A model generated the notes under the pieces. That model saw nothing but the letters and a program-made list of their open reading frames with translations, had not been told where the DNA came from and made no database searches. From Phytopseudomonas argentinensis (GTDB lineage: Bacteria > Pseudomonadota > Gammaproteobacteria > Pseudomonadales > Pseudomonadaceae), in contig NZ_FORC01000002.1 in assembly GCF_900113905.1 (NCBI RefSeq), forward strand, positions 978,772 through 1,042,771: 64,000 nt of DNA, in the 5' to 3' direction. A program made the translations under genes and the position numbers. Numbering within the stretch: position 1 is the first letter of the stretch; each line of letters opens with the position of its first letter. Positions 28,227-37,982 of the stretch are shown here, one piece after another.

Positions 28227-29200
28227 TGCAACTCGATCCGTCTCGCGGTTATGACCTGATCGGTGATGTGCACGGCTGCGCCAATACCCTGGTGCGCCTG
28301 CTCGAACGCATGGGTTATCGCCGCCAGGACGGGGTCTGGCGCCACCCGCAGCGCATGGCGATCTTCCTCGGCGACCTGATCGACCGCGGCCCGCGCATTC
28401 GCGAAGCCGTGCACCTGGTGCACGACATGGTGCGCGCCGGCGAGGCGCTGTGCATCATGGGCAATCACGAATTCAACGCCCTGGGCTGGATGACCCCGGC
28501 GCCGCCAGGCAGTGGGCGTACCTTCGTGCGCGAGCACACCGCACGGCACGAGCGGTTGATCGGCGAGACCCTGCGGCAGTTCGAGGCCTACCCGGACGAG
28601 TGGCGCGACATGCTGGCGTGGTTCTACGAAATGCCGCTGTTTCTCGATGCCGGCCATTTCCGCGTGGTGCATGCCTGCTGGGACGAGGACATGATCGCCT
28701 CGCTGCGCCAGCAGTTCCCGGATGGCTGCATCGACGAACATTTCCTGCAGGCCTCGGCCGTGCCCGGCAGCTACGCCTGCACGGTGCTCGACCGGTTGCT
28801 GCGCGGCACCGACATGCGCCTGCCGGGCGGGCTTACCATGACCAGCAGCGACGGTTTCACTCGCTCCTTCTTTCGCACCAAGTTCTGGGCAGGCAACCCG
28901 CTGACCTACGGTGACGTGCAGTTCCAGCCCGACCCGCTGCCCGAGCAGGTGGCCTGCATGCCGCTCAGCGCAGAGGACAAGGCCCGGCTGCTGACCTACG
29001 GCCCCGAGCTGCCACCGTTGTTCGTCGGGCATTACTGGCGCAGCGGCACGCCGGCGCCGATCTGCCCGAACATCGCCTGCCTGGATTACAGCGCGGTGAT
29101 GTACGGCAAGCTGGTGGCCTACCGGCTGGATCAGGAAACCCGCCTGGATCCGGCCAAGTTCGTCTGGGTCGAGGTGGAAAAACCGGAGCCCCTGCAATGA
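28226..29200 (+). CDS. Metallophosphoesterase (Ser/Thr phosphatase-like)
   Basis: Encodes 324 residues. Calcineurin-like motifs in order: IGDVHGC, GDLIDRGP, GNHEFNA, then a later HACW and GHYW with metal-ligand His. These bind two metal ions for phosphoester hydrolysis. The family includes bacterial PPP-type phosphatases and nucleotide hydrolases of the ApaH type; length and motifs do not decide the substrate. Translationally coupled to nadK. Confidence 0.9.
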   Translation: MQLDPSRGYDLIGDVHGCANTLVRLLERMGYRRQDGVWRHPQRMAIFLGDLIDRGPRIREAVHLVHDMVRAGEALCIMGNHEFNALGWMTPAPPGSGRTFVREHTARHERLIGETLRQFEAYPDEWRDMLAWFYEMPLFLDAGHFRVVHACWDEDMIASLRQQFPDGCIDEHFLQASAVPGSYACTVLDRLLRGTDMRLPGGLTMTSSDGFTRSFFRTKFWAGNPLTYGDVQFQPDPLPEQVACMPLSAEDKARLLTYGPELPPLFVGHYWRSGTPAPICPNIACLDYSAVMYGKLVAYRLDQETRLDPAKFVWVEVEKPEPLQ

Positions 29201-30066
29201 GCCCGGTGATCGCCCTGCGCGCCCCGCTGGACGAGGATCTCGGGCCGTTCATCAGCTTGCTGGCCAGGCTGGGTGTGCCGCACCGGGTGGCCGAGCAGGG
29301 CAACGAGCAGGTGCTCTGGGTGCCGAATGACGAGATCGCCGGGCAGGTGCGTGAGCTGTATGCACGGGCGCCCCAGGGCGACCCGAATCTGCAGCCGCTG
29401 CGTGCGCCGGTCACCAGCTCGCGGCCCGGCATCGCCGCCCAGGCCAGGCGCAGCCCGCTGACCCTGGTGGTGCTGGCACTGACTCTGTTGGTCGCGGTGC
29501 TGACCTGGGGCGGCGAAGAATACGACGTGGTGCGCTGGCTGAGTTTCGTCGACTTCCATATCGAGGGGCAGTACATCTATTTCGGCACCTTTGCCCAGGC
29601 CCTCGACAGCGGCCAGTGGTGGCGCCTGCTGACGCCCATGCTGCTGCATTTCGGCATCCTCCACTTGACGATGAACAGCCTGTGGTACTGGGAACTGGGG
29701 CGGCGTATCGAAGCACGCCAGGGCGCCCTGATGCTGTTGCTGCTCACCCTGTGGTTCGGCCTCGCCGCCAACGTGGCGCAATACGTCTATGCCGGGCCGG
29801 CTTTGTTCGGCGGCCTGTCCGGTGTGCTTTACGGGCTGCTCGGCCACTGCTGGTTGTTCCAGCTGCTGGCGCCGAATACGGCGTACAAGCTGCCGCGCGG
29901 CGTGCTGGTGAGCATGCTGATCTGGCTATTGATCTGCATGACCGGAGTGTTCGAGCTGCTGCAGTTCGGTGCCATCGCCAACGCTGCCCACGTCGGCGGG
30001 CTGGTCGCCGGCTGCCTCAGCGGGTTGATCGGCGGGCTGCTGGCTCGCCAGTTCGCGCGCCGCTGA
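29197..30066 (+). CDS. Rhomboid intramembrane serine protease (GlpG-like)
   Basis: Encodes 289 residues. A soluble N-terminal domain of about 75 residues, then six TM segments. Catalytic Ser208 in GGLSGVLYG and His265 in NAAHVGGLVAG; the oxyanion-related HLTMNS is at residues 156-161. Same layout as E. coli GlpG. It cleaves TM helices of membrane proteins; the substrates are unknown. Overlaps the phosphatase gene by 4 bases. Confidence 0.93.
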   Translation: MSPVIALRAPLDEDLGPFISLLARLGVPHRVAEQGNEQVLWVPNDEIAGQVRELYARAPQGDPNLQPLRAPVTSSRPGIAAQARRSPLTLVVLALTLLVAVLTWGGEEYDVVRWLSFVDFHIEGQYIYFGTFAQALDSGQWWRLLTPMLLHFGILHLTMNSLWYWELGRRIEARQGALMLLLLTLWFGLAANVAQYVYAGPALFGGLSGVLYGLLGHCWLFQLLAPNTAYKLPRGVLVSMLIWLLICMTGVFELLQFGAIANAAHVGGLVAGCLSGLIGGLLARQFARR

Positions 30067-30137
30067 GCGCTGCTGGCGCCTCGGCTTGGTGGGTCAGATA
30101 GGGTAGAATCAGCGCTTTTCCAGCCCTGGAGTCAGCC

Positions 30138-30401
30138 ATGTCCTCCTTCGTCGAATTGATCCGCAACATCACCCCGGACGTGTATGAAAGCCTCAAGCTG
30201 GCCGTGGAGATCGGCAAGTGGCCGGACGGCCGCAAGCTCACCCAGGAGCAGAAGGAGCTGAGCCTGCAGGCGATGATCGCCTGGGAAATCGAGAACCTGC
30301 CCGAGGACCAGCGTACCGGCTACATGGGCACTTCCGAATGCGCGTCGAAATCCGCGCCCATTCCCAACATTCTGTTCAAGTCCTCGGAAACCCTGCACTG
30401 A
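30138..30401 (+). CDS. DUF1315 (YeaC-like) protein
   Basis: Encodes 87 residues, soluble and helical, with the family motif GKWPDGRKLTQEQKE and a C-terminus rich in small residues. GGAGTCAGCC precedes the ATG; TAGAAT at 30104-30109 may be a -10 element. Couples to the DUF2797 gene through a TGATG overlap. Function unknown; the pair is conserved next to pepN as I remember it in P. aeruginosa. Confidence 0.88.
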   Translation: MSSFVELIRNITPDVYESLKLAVEIGKWPDGRKLTQEQKELSLQAMIAWEIENLPEDQRTGYMGTSECASKSAPIPNILFKSSETLH

Positions 30402-31234
30402 TGTTAGAAGTAGCCCGCGGCGCCCTGAGCAAGATGGCCACCAGGCTCGATGCGCCAGTGCAGTATGCATTTCGCCTGGGTGACGAGCAGGTCGCCGTCA
30501 ATCCGATGATCGGCAAGACCGTGCGCCTGGAATTTCTCGGCGCGATTCACTGCAGCCATTGCGGCCGCAAGACCAAGACCAGCTTCAGCCAGGGCTACTG
30601 TTACCCGTGCATGCAGAAGCTCGCCCAGTGCGACCTGTGCATCATGAGCCCCGAGCGCTGCCACTATGACGCCGGCACCTGCCGTGATCCCGGCTGGGGC
30701 GAGCAGTTCTGCATGACCGATCACGTGGTCTATCTGGCCAACTCGTCAGGCATCAAGGTCGGTATTACCCGCGCCACGCAGATTCCCACCCGCTGGATCG
30801 ACCAGGGGGCCACCCAGGCGTTGCCGATCATGCGTGTGGCCACGCGCCAGCAGTCGGGCTTCGTCGAAGACCTGCTGCGCAGCCAGGTGGCGGACAAGAC
30901 CAACTGGCGCGCGCTGCTCAAGGGTGATGCGGCGCCGGTCGATCTGCTGTACGTGCGTGAGCAGATCTTCGATGCCTGCGCCGGCGGCATCACCGCGCTG
31001 CAACAGCGCTTCGGCCTGCAGGCCGTGCAGCCGCTCAACGAGCAGAGCGTGGTGGAGATCCGTTACCCGATCGAGGGCTATCCTGCCAAGATCACCAGCT
31101 TCAACCTGGACAAGAATCCCGTTGCCGAAGGCACGCTGCTGGGCATCAAGGGCCAGTACCTGATGTTCGATACCGGCGTGATCAATATTCGCAAGTACAC
31201 CGCTTACCAGATCGCCGCCAGCTGCGCCGCCTGA
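30401..31234 (+). CDS. DUF2797 family zinc-finger-like protein
   Basis: Encodes 277 residues. The N-terminal third holds a dense Cys set (CSHCGRKTK, YCYPCMQKLAQCDLC, RCHYDAGTCRDP) likely to bind zinc. It is followed by VVYLANSSGIKVGITRATQIPTRW (described, not all conserved), reminiscent of a GIY-YIG nuclease core with a Gly-Ile-Thr-Arg element. Cytoplasmic; no experimental role known to me. Cotranscribed with the DUF1315 gene. Confidence 0.85.
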   Translation: MLEVARGALSKMATRLDAPVQYAFRLGDEQVAVNPMIGKTVRLEFLGAIHCSHCGRKTKTSFSQGYCYPCMQKLAQCDLCIMSPERCHYDAGTCRDPGWGEQFCMTDHVVYLANSSGIKVGITRATQIPTRWIDQGATQALPIMRVATRQQSGFVEDLLRSQVADKTNWRALLKGDAAPVDLLYVREQIFDACAGGITALQQRFGLQAVQPLNEQSVVEIRYPIEGYPAKITSFNLDKNPVAEGTLLGIKGQYLMFDTGVINIRKYTAYQIAASCAA

Positions 31235-31303
31235 CCGGCAGGCGCGGCCCACACCATTCACCTGTCTGCCACGCCAGCTGGCGCGGCATCGAAGAGGTTT
31301 CCC

Positions 31304-33967
31304 ATGCGCACCGAACAATCCAAGACCATCTACCTCAAGGACTATCAGGCGCCGGATTACCTGATTGACGAAACCCACCTGACCTTCGAGCTGTTCGAGG
31401 ATCACACCCTGGTCCATGCTCAGCTGGTGATGCGCCGCAACCCGGCGTTGCCTGCCGAATTGCCGGCGCTGGTGCTGGACGGCCAGCAACTTGAGCTGTT
31501 GCACCTCAAGCTCGATGACCGCGAACTGGGTGCCGGCGACTATCAACTGACCGACAGCACGCTCACGGTGCAGCCGACCCAGGCCAGCTTCGTCATCGAC
31601 AGCACGGTGCGCATCCACCCGGAAAGCAACACCGCGCTGGAAGGCCTGTACAAGTCCAGCGGCATGTTCTGCACCCAGTGCGAGGCCGAGGGCTTTCGCA
31701 AGATCACCTATTACCTCGACCGCCCGGACGTGATGAGCAGCTTCACCACCACGCTCAGCGGCGACAAGCAGAAGTATCCGATCCTGCTTTCCAACGGCAA
31801 CCCGATCGCCAGTGGCGAGGAGGACGATGGCCGCCACTGGGCAACCTGGGAAGACCCGTTCAAGAAGCCCGCCTACCTGTTCGCCCTGGTCGCCGGTGAC
31901 CTGTGGTGCGTGGAAGACAAATTCACCACCATGAGCAGCCGTGAAGTGACCCTGCGCATCTACGTCGAGCCGGAAAACATCGACAAGGTGCAGCACGCCA
32001 TGGACAGCCTGAAGAAGTCCATGAAGTGGGACGAAGAGGTGTATGGCCGCGAGTACGACTTGGACATCTTCATGATCGTCGCGGTCAACGATTTCAACAT
32101 GGGCGCCATGGAGAACAAGGGCCTCAACATCTTCAACTCCAGCGCCGTGCTGGCCCGCGCGGAAACCGCTACCGATGCCGCCCACCAGCGCGTCGAGGCG
32201 ATCGTCGCCCACGAATACTTCCACAACTGGTCGGGCAACCGGGTGACCTGCCGCGACTGGTTCCAGCTGTCGCTCAAGGAAGGCTTCACGGTATTCCGTG
32301 ACGCGGCCTTCTCGGCGGACATGAACTCGCCGACGGTCAAGCGCATCCAGGACGTCGCCTACCTGCGCACCCACCAGTTCGCCGAGGACGCCGGCCCCAT
32401 GGCCCACCCGGTGCGCCCTGACGCGTACATGGAAATCTCCAACTTCTACACCCTGACCATCTACGAGAAGGGCGCCGAAGTGCTGCGCATGATCCACACC
32501 CTGCTGGGCGCCGAAGCGTTCCGCAAGGGCTCGGACCTGTACTTCGAGCGCCACGATGGCCAGGCGGTGACCTGCGACGATTTCGTCAAGGCCATGGAAG
32601 ATGCCAGCGGCGTCGACCTGACCCAGTTCAAGCGCTGGTACACCCAGGCCGGCACCCCGCGCCTGGCGGTCAGCGAGCGCTACGATGCTGCCGCGAAAAC
32701 CTACACCCTGACCTTCACCCAGAGCTGCCCGGCCACGCCGGGGCAGAGCGAGAGCAGCAAGCTGCCGTTCGTGATTCCGGTAGAGCTGGGCCTGCTGGAC
32801 GGGCAGGGCAACGACCTGCCGCTGCGCCTGCAGGGCGAAGCCGCTGCAGTGGGCAGCAACCGCGTGCTGTCGGTGACCGAGGCTCAGCAGTCGTTCACCT
32901 TCGTGGATATCGCCGAGAAGCCGTTGCCGTCGTTGCTGCGCGGCTTCAGCGCGCCGGTCAAGCTCAGCTTCGCCTACGACCGCGACCAGCTGATGTTCCT
33001 GATGCAGCACGACAGCGATGGTTTCAACCGCTGGGAGGCTGGCCAGCAGCTTAGCGTGCAGGTGCTGCAGGAGCTGATCGGCCAGCACCAGCGCGGCGAG
33101 AAGCTGGTGCTCGATGGGCGCCTGGTCAGCGCGCTGCGCACCTCGCTGCAGGACGATTCGCTGGATCAGGCCATGGTCGCCGAAATGCTCTCGCTGCCGG
33201 GCGAGGCCTACCTCACCGAAATCAGCGACGTGGCTGACGTCGATGCCATCCATGGCGCTCGCGAGTTCGCCCGTCAGCAGTTGACCGACGCCCTGTTCGA
33301 GCCGCTGTGGCAGCGTTATCAGGCCAACCGCGAGGTGTCGCGCAACACGCCGTACGTGGCCGAGGCCGAGCACTTCGCCCGCCGTGCGCTGCAGAACATC
33401 GCGCTGTCGTACCTGATGCTCGGTGACAAGCCTGAAGTGCTGGCCGCGGCGCTCGACCAGTTCGAGACCAGCGACAACATGACCGAGCGCCTGACCGCTC
33501 TGGCAGTGCTGGTCAACTCGCCTTTCGAGGCCGAGCGCAGCAAGGCGCTGGCCGCCTTCGCCGAGCAATTCAAGGACAACGCTCTGGTCATGGATCAATG
33601 GTTCAGCGTGCAGGCCGCCAGCACCTTGCCGGGCGGCCTGGCCCGCGTGCAGGCGCTGATGGAGCACCCGGCGTTCACCCTGAAGAACCCCAACAAGGTG
33701 CGCGCATTGATCAGCGCGTTCGCCGGGCAGAACCTGGTGAACTTCCATGCCATCGACGGCAGCGGTTATCGCTTCCTGGCTGACCAGGTGATCGTGCTCA
33801 ACGCGCTGAACCCGCAGATCGCCTCGCGCCTGCTGGCGCCGCTTACCCGCTGGCGCAAATACGGCGCCGAGCGCCAGGCGCTGATGAAGGGCGAGCTGGA
33901 GCGCATTCTCGCTTCCGGTGAACTGTCGCCCGACGTTTACGAAGTGGTCAGCAAGAGCCTGGCCTGA
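31304..33967 (+). CDS. pepN: Aminopeptidase N (M1 family)
   Basis: Encodes 887 residues, the usual length of proteobacterial PepN (about 870-890). Exopeptidase motif GAMEN followed by zinc site HEYFH starting at His303, with the third ligand Glu in LSLKEGF 18 residues later. It removes N-terminal residues in cytosolic peptide turnover. AAGAGG precedes the ATG. Ends before a perfect GC hairpin. A very long open frame runs on the opposite strand; it is a shadow of codon bias. Confidence 0.96.
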   Translation: MRTEQSKTIYLKDYQAPDYLIDETHLTFELFEDHTLVHAQLVMRRNPALPAELPALVLDGQQLELLHLKLDDRELGAGDYQLTDSTLTVQPTQASFVIDSTVRIHPESNTALEGLYKSSGMFCTQCEAEGFRKITYYLDRPDVMSSFTTTLSGDKQKYPILLSNGNPIASGEEDDGRHWATWEDPFKKPAYLFALVAGDLWCVEDKFTTMSSREVTLRIYVEPENIDKVQHAMDSLKKSMKWDEEVYGREYDLDIFMIVAVNDFNMGAMENKGLNIFNSSAVLARAETATDAAHQRVEAIVAHEYFHNWSGNRVTCRDWFQLSLKEGFTVFRDAAFSADMNSPTVKRIQDVAYLRTHQFAEDAGPMAHPVRPDAYMEISNFYTLTIYEKGAEVLRMIHTLLGAEAFRKGSDLYFERHDGQAVTCDDFVKAMEDASGVDLTQFKRWYTQAGTPRLAVSERYDAAAKTYTLTFTQSCPATPGQSESSKLPFVIPVELGLLDGQGNDLPLRLQGEAAAVGSNRVLSVTEAQQSFTFVDIAEKPLPSLLRGFSAPVKLSFAYDRDQLMFLMQHDSDGFNRWEAGQQLSVQVLQELIGQHQRGEKLVLDGRLVSALRTSLQDDSLDQAMVAEMLSLPGEAYLTEISDVADVDAIHGAREFARQQLTDALFEPLWQRYQANREVSRNTPYVAEAEHFARRALQNIALSYLMLGDKPEVLAAALDQFETSDNMTERLTALAVLVNSPFEAERSKALAAFAEQFKDNALVMDQWFSVQAASTLPGGLARVQALMEHPAFTLKNPNKVRALISAFAGQNLVNFHAIDGSGYRFLADQVIVLNALNPQIASRLLAPLTRWRKYGAERQALMKGELERILASGELSPDVYEVVSKSLA

Positions 33968-33975
33968 GGCCGAAC

Positions 33976-34001
33976 CCCGGAGCGGCGTATGCCGCTCCGG
34001 G
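33976..34001 (+). terminator. Hairpin after pepN
   Basis: CCCGGAGCGGC-GTAT-GCCGCTCCGGG: perfect 11-bp stem with a four-base loop, 9 bases after the stop. No T-run follows, so strength as a terminator is uncertain. Confidence 0.6.
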
Positions 34002-34066
34002 CAACTGCTGCATGTCCCTCCGGCGTCCGTTCTGGACGCCATCGGCCCACCGAGATGCCTCTTGCG

Positions 34067-34106
34067 TTGTTACCAGCGGCTTGCGTGGTAACAATTTTCT
34101 GTTACC
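34067..34106. promoter_or_regulatory. Cluster of GTTACC/GGTAAC half-sites, candidate activator site
   Basis: TTGTTACCA and TGGTAACAA are exact complements 10 bases apart; a third half-site TGTTACC follows 5 bases later, making a second exact palindrome GGTAACA-N6-TGTTACC. They lie about 245-280 bases upstream of the sigma-54 promoter, within range for an enhancer-binding protein. Confidence 0.5.
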
Positions 34107-34347
34107 TCAGGGAATGAAAAGCTTCCGCTGCGCCCAGGGACACACTTAATATCGCGACCGCTTGCGTGATGCTGGCATTTAGCCGGTTTTTTTACCGGTG
34201 GTCAGGTGCTTCGACAGCTTGTTGAAAGCTCTTTTGAGCGATTCTGGGTCGATATCGGGCTGCTGCTGATCAGTGGCCGATCAGTCACAAACAGACGCTA
34301 CGGAGCTGCTCTAGAAAAGCACTTTCGGCTAATACGATCGTTTGAAT

Positions 34348-34363
34348 TGGCACCAAGGTTGCA
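34348..34363 (+). promoter_or_regulatory. Sigma-54 promoter for the DUF1302 operon
   Basis: TGGCACC-AAGG-TTGCA matches the -24/-12 consensus with GG and GC correctly spaced. It is about 100 bases ahead of the first gene and on its strand. The region between this and the GTTACC cluster has no other recognised site. Confidence 0.75.
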
Positions 34364-34476
34364 CTGCACAAGGCAGTGACGCCAGCCAGTCCAAGGTCAT
34401 CAACGGTATCTCGCCAGGCCCATCGGAAAATGGGCCACAACGAACAATGACTGACTGTCTGCGGAGTAGCGATTCA

Positions 34477-36441
34477 ATGCGTATCAAATCCCTTGAGCAG
34501 GCCCAGCGGGCGAAGGCCGGTTTTGCCCTGGCGGGCATGTTGCCGCTGCTGGCTGCCGCGCCCGTGCAGGCGGTGGAATTCAGCTTCGCCGATAACGAGG
34601 TCAGTGGCTCGCTGGACACCACGGTGTCCTACGGGCAGCTGTGGCGTGTGCAGGGGCAGAGCAAGGACAACGACGACGTCAACCTCAACGACGGCAATCG
34701 CAACTTCGATACAGGCCTGGCCTCGGAAGTGTTCAAGATCACCTCCGACCTGGAGATGAATTACCAGAACTATGGGTTGTTCGTGCGCGGCACGGCGTTC
34801 TATGACACGCAGATCATGGACAAGCGCAACGACTTCTACAGCGGCAACCGCAGCGCCCAGCCCAGCCAGAACAGCCCCGACGATGACCGCTTCACCCGTG
34901 ACACGCGGCACGCCGCCGGGCGTGATGCGCAGATTCTCGACGCCTACGTCTATGGCAACTGGGATATCGCCGAGCACCCGGTCAGTGCGCGCTTGGGGCG
35001 CCAGGTGTTCAATTGGGGCGAGGGCCTGTTCTATCGCGGCGGGGTGAATTCCAGCAACCCGGTGGACGGTGCACGTTTCCGACTGCCTGGCGCCGAGATC
35101 AAGGAAGTGCTGATTCCCGTCGAGGCGGTCAGCTTCAATATCGGCCTGACCGACAACCTGTCGATGGAAACCTTCTACCAGTTCAACTGGAAGGAGACCG
35201 CCATCGATCCGGTGGGCAGCTATTTCTCCGAGACCGATCTGTTCGCCGAGGGCGGCCATACGGCCTACAGCCGCAATGCAGCCTTGGGCAGTGCGGCGTT
35301 CCAGAACACCTACAACGCCTTGAGTGGCCTTGGCGTTGGCGGGCTGCAGGGTAGCGACTATCTCGACAGCAACGGCTATTTCAAGGTCGCCAGCATCGGC
35401 TCCGATCTCAATGCCAAGGATGACGGGCAGTTCGGCGTTGCCTTTCGTTATATCGCCGAACAGCTGAACGCCACCGAGTTCGGTTTCTACTTCATCAACT
35501 ATCACGCCAAGGAGCCGACGCTCTACGCCGATCTGGATGGCTTTTCCGGCCTGGATCTGGATGCCGTTAGCCGCGTTGCCAGTGGCGGTGGTTTCGCCGA
35601 CTACGCCTCCCTGCTCAGCGCCGCAGGTGCCGGCAGCGTACCGGCGCAGACGCTGCTGGGGCTGGTCAACGGGGCGGCGACCGTCGATGCGGCCAACCAG
35701 GTCAATGCCCGTCGCGAGTACGTCGAGAACATCCGCATGTACGGCGTCAGCTTCAACACCACTCTGGGCGATGCCTCGCTGTTCGGTGAGCTGGCTTACC
35801 GGCCAAACCTGCCTATCGGGGTTGCCGCGACCAACGACCTGCTCGGCGATCTGCTGCGCCAGGCACCGCGACTGGTACAGGGCCAGCAAGGCAACATAGG
35901 CGGTCAGGCTTTGCAGCTCGGTGATGCCATCCACAACTACGAGCGTGTCGAGGCCTACAACGCCTCGCTGGGCAGCATCTACAACTTCGGCCCGTCGCTG
36001 GGCTTCGATGCCCTGACCGGGGTGGCCGAACTGGCCTCCGAGCACCTGCGCGGCAGCGACCTGAAGTACACCGCGTTCGATGGCTCGACGCGGTATTACT
36101 CGGGGCGCGGCGATTCGTCCTACACCTTCGGTTATGGGCGCAGCTACCAGGTAGACAGGAATGCCTATGGCTACACCCTGGTGCTGTCCGGCACCTGGAA
36201 CGATGTGATGGCTGGGGTCAACCTGTCGCCCTTCGTCGTCTACAAGGATGATTTCGAGGGCAACTCCTACCAGACCGGCAATTTCATCGAGGGCCGCAAG
36301 GCCTACACCCTCGGCATGAAGGCGGCGTACATGAACAGCCTGGAAGCCGAGCTGCAGTACACCGAGTTTTCCGGTGGTGGCAACAACAACGCCGTGCGAG
36401 ACCGCGACAACATCGGCGTCAACGTCAAATACTCCTTCTGA
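34477..36441 (+). CDS. DUF1302 outer-membrane protein
   Basis: Encodes 654 residues. Start taken at the ATG with GGAG 11 bases upstream; it gives a signal peptide ending at APVQA-VEF. The mature protein is rich in alternating hydrophobic/aromatic beta strands and ends in NVKYSF, with the C-terminal Phe typical of outer-membrane barrels. DUF1302 proteins usually stand beside DUF1329 and an RND exporter, as here, and are linked in the literature to lipid or hydrophobic-compound handling. The role as outer-membrane channel or receptor is inferred. Confidence 0.88.
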   Translation: MRIKSLEQAQRAKAGFALAGMLPLLAAAPVQAVEFSFADNEVSGSLDTTVSYGQLWRVQGQSKDNDDVNLNDGNRNFDTGLASEVFKITSDLEMNYQNYGLFVRGTAFYDTQIMDKRNDFYSGNRSAQPSQNSPDDDRFTRDTRHAAGRDAQILDAYVYGNWDIAEHPVSARLGRQVFNWGEGLFYRGGVNSSNPVDGARFRLPGAEIKEVLIPVEAVSFNIGLTDNLSMETFYQFNWKETAIDPVGSYFSETDLFAEGGHTAYSRNAALGSAAFQNTYNALSGLGVGGLQGSDYLDSNGYFKVASIGSDLNAKDDGQFGVAFRYIAEQLNATEFGFYFINYHAKEPTLYADLDGFSGLDLDAVSRVASGGGFADYASLLSAAGAGSVPAQTLLGLVNGAATVDAANQVNARREYVENIRMYGVSFNTTLGDASLFGELAYRPNLPIGVAATNDLLGDLLRQAPRLVQGQQGNIGGQALQLGDAIHNYERVEAYNASLGSIYNFGPSLGFDALTGVAELASEHLRGSDLKYTAFDGSTRYYSGRGDSSYTFGYGRSYQVDRNAYGYTLVLSGTWNDVMAGVNLSPFVVYKDDFEGNSYQTGNFIEGRKAYTLGMKAAYMNSLEAELQYTEFSGGGNNNAVRDRDNIGVNVKYSF

Positions 36442-36456
36442 TCACGGGGAAACAGC

Positions 36457-37818
36457 ATGCTGAACATCAAGGGTGTCGCCGTCGCGCTGGTGCTGCTGGC
36501 TGGCAACAGCATGGCGGCCGTCGCGCCGCAGGACGCCGCCAAACTCGGCAGCAGCCTGACGCCGCTGGGCGCTGAAAAAGCTGGCAACGCTGCCGGCAGC
36601 ATTCCCCCGTGGACCGGTGGCATCACCCAGGCGCCAGCCGGGTACAAGGGCTCGGGCACCCACCACATCGACCCGTTCGCCGGCGACAAGCCGCTGTTCA
36701 CCATCACCCGCGCCAACCTGGCCCAGTACCGCGATCAGCTGACGCCGGGGCAGGTGGCGTTGTTCGAGAGCTACCCGGACAGCTTCCAGATGCCGGTCTA
36801 CCCCAGCCGCCGCTCCGGCTCGGCGCCGCAGTGGGTGTATGACAACACCGCGAAGAACGCCGTCAGCGCCAAGCTGCTGGACGGCGGCAACGGCTTTGCC
36901 GACGCCTATGGCGGCATCCCGTTCCCCATCCCGCAAAGTGGCGTCGAGGCCCTGTGGAACCACATCGCCCGCTACCGCGGCACCTACGTGGTGCGCCGCG
37001 CCTCGGAAGTGGCGGTGCAGCGCAACGGCTCCTATTCGCTGGTTACCTCGCAGCAGGAAGCGCTGTTCAAGTTCTACGACCCGAAAGGCAGCTACGCCGA
37101 CCTGAACAACGTCCTGTTCTACTACCTGTCGTTCACCCGCAGCCCGGCACGTCTGGCCGGGGGCGCGGTGCTGGTGCACGAGACCCTGGATCAGGTCAAG
37201 GAGCCACGCCAGGCCTGGGGCTACAACGCCGGCCAGCGCCGTGTGCGACGTGCGCCGAACCTGGCGTACGACACGCCGATCTCGGCAGCCGACGGCCTGC
37301 GCACTGCCGATGACACCGACATGTTCAACGGCGCCCCGGATCGTTACGACTGGAAGCTGCTCGGCAAGCGCGAGATCTACATTCCCTACAACAGCTACAA
37401 GCTCACCAGCCCAGAGGTGAAATACAAGGACCTGCTGCAGGTCGGCCATCTCAACCCGGCCTACACGCGCTACGAGCTGCACCGCGTGTGGGTGGTGGAG
37501 GGTACGCTCAAGACTGGCGCCCGGCATATCTATTCCAAGCGTACCCTGTTCCTGGACGAAGACAGCTGGCAGGCCGCTGTGGTCGATCAGTACGATGGTC
37601 GCGGTGAACTGTGGCGTGTGTCGATGGCGTACCTGAAGAACTACTACGAACTGCCGACCACCTGGTCTGCTCTGGACGTGTTTCACGACCTGCAGGCACG
37701 CCGCTACCACGTGCAGAACCTGGACAACGAGGAAGCCAATACCATCGACTTCAGCCAGCCGACTGCCGATGATGGCTATTTCACGCCGGCGGCGCTGCGT
37801 CGTCGCGGCACCCGATAG
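36457..37818 (+). CDS. DUF1329 periplasmic protein (LolB/LolA-like fold expected)
   Basis: Encodes 453 residues with a signal peptide (ALVLLAGNSMAA, cleaved near AVA). Strand-rich with many Tyr/Trp. DUF1329 is structurally related to the lipoprotein carriers LolA/LolB, so a periplasmic carrier of a lipid-like molecule is reasonable. 15 bases after the DUF1302 stop, with GGGGAAA as ribosome site, so cotranscribed. Confidence 0.88.
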   Translation: MLNIKGVAVALVLLAGNSMAAVAPQDAAKLGSSLTPLGAEKAGNAAGSIPPWTGGITQAPAGYKGSGTHHIDPFAGDKPLFTITRANLAQYRDQLTPGQVALFESYPDSFQMPVYPSRRSGSAPQWVYDNTAKNAVSAKLLDGGNGFADAYGGIPFPIPQSGVEALWNHIARYRGTYVVRRASEVAVQRNGSYSLVTSQQEALFKFYDPKGSYADLNNVLFYYLSFTRSPARLAGGAVLVHETLDQVKEPRQAWGYNAGQRRVRRAPNLAYDTPISAADGLRTADDTDMFNGAPDRYDWKLLGKREIYIPYNSYKLTSPEVKYKDLLQVGHLNPAYTRYELHRVWVVEGTLKTGARHIYSKRTLFLDEDSWQAAVVDQYDGRGELWRVSMAYLKNYYELPTTWSALDVFHDLQARRYHVQNLDNEEANTIDFSQPTADDGYFTPAALRRRGTR

Positions 37819-37826
37819 CAGGGAAG

Positions 37827-37878
37827 GCCCGCCTGTTGTGTGGCCGGCATTCGCGCGGTCGATAACACGGGCTTTTTC
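37827..37878 (+). terminator. Imperfect stem-loop with T-run between DUF1329 and YCF48 genes
   Basis: GGCCCGCCTGTTGT pairs imperfectly with ATAACACGGGC, followed by TTTTTCTT. It could attenuate rather than end transcription, since the next gene belongs functionally to the same cluster. Confidence 0.35.
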
Positions 37879-37982
37879 TTACAAAACAGCAGATCGTGGC
37901 GGCTACCATGATGCATAAAGGCCGCTAGCATAGGCGGCGCCGCCCAGGCGCCGGATATAACAAGAACAAGGGGGAGTTGTGT

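Noticed and set aside
30746..34042. 1098-codon open frame on the minus strand opposite pepN
   Set aside because: It is a shadow of the pepN codon bias in GC-rich DNA: the product is His/Gln/Arg/Val-rich without motifs, and pepN on the other strand is certain.
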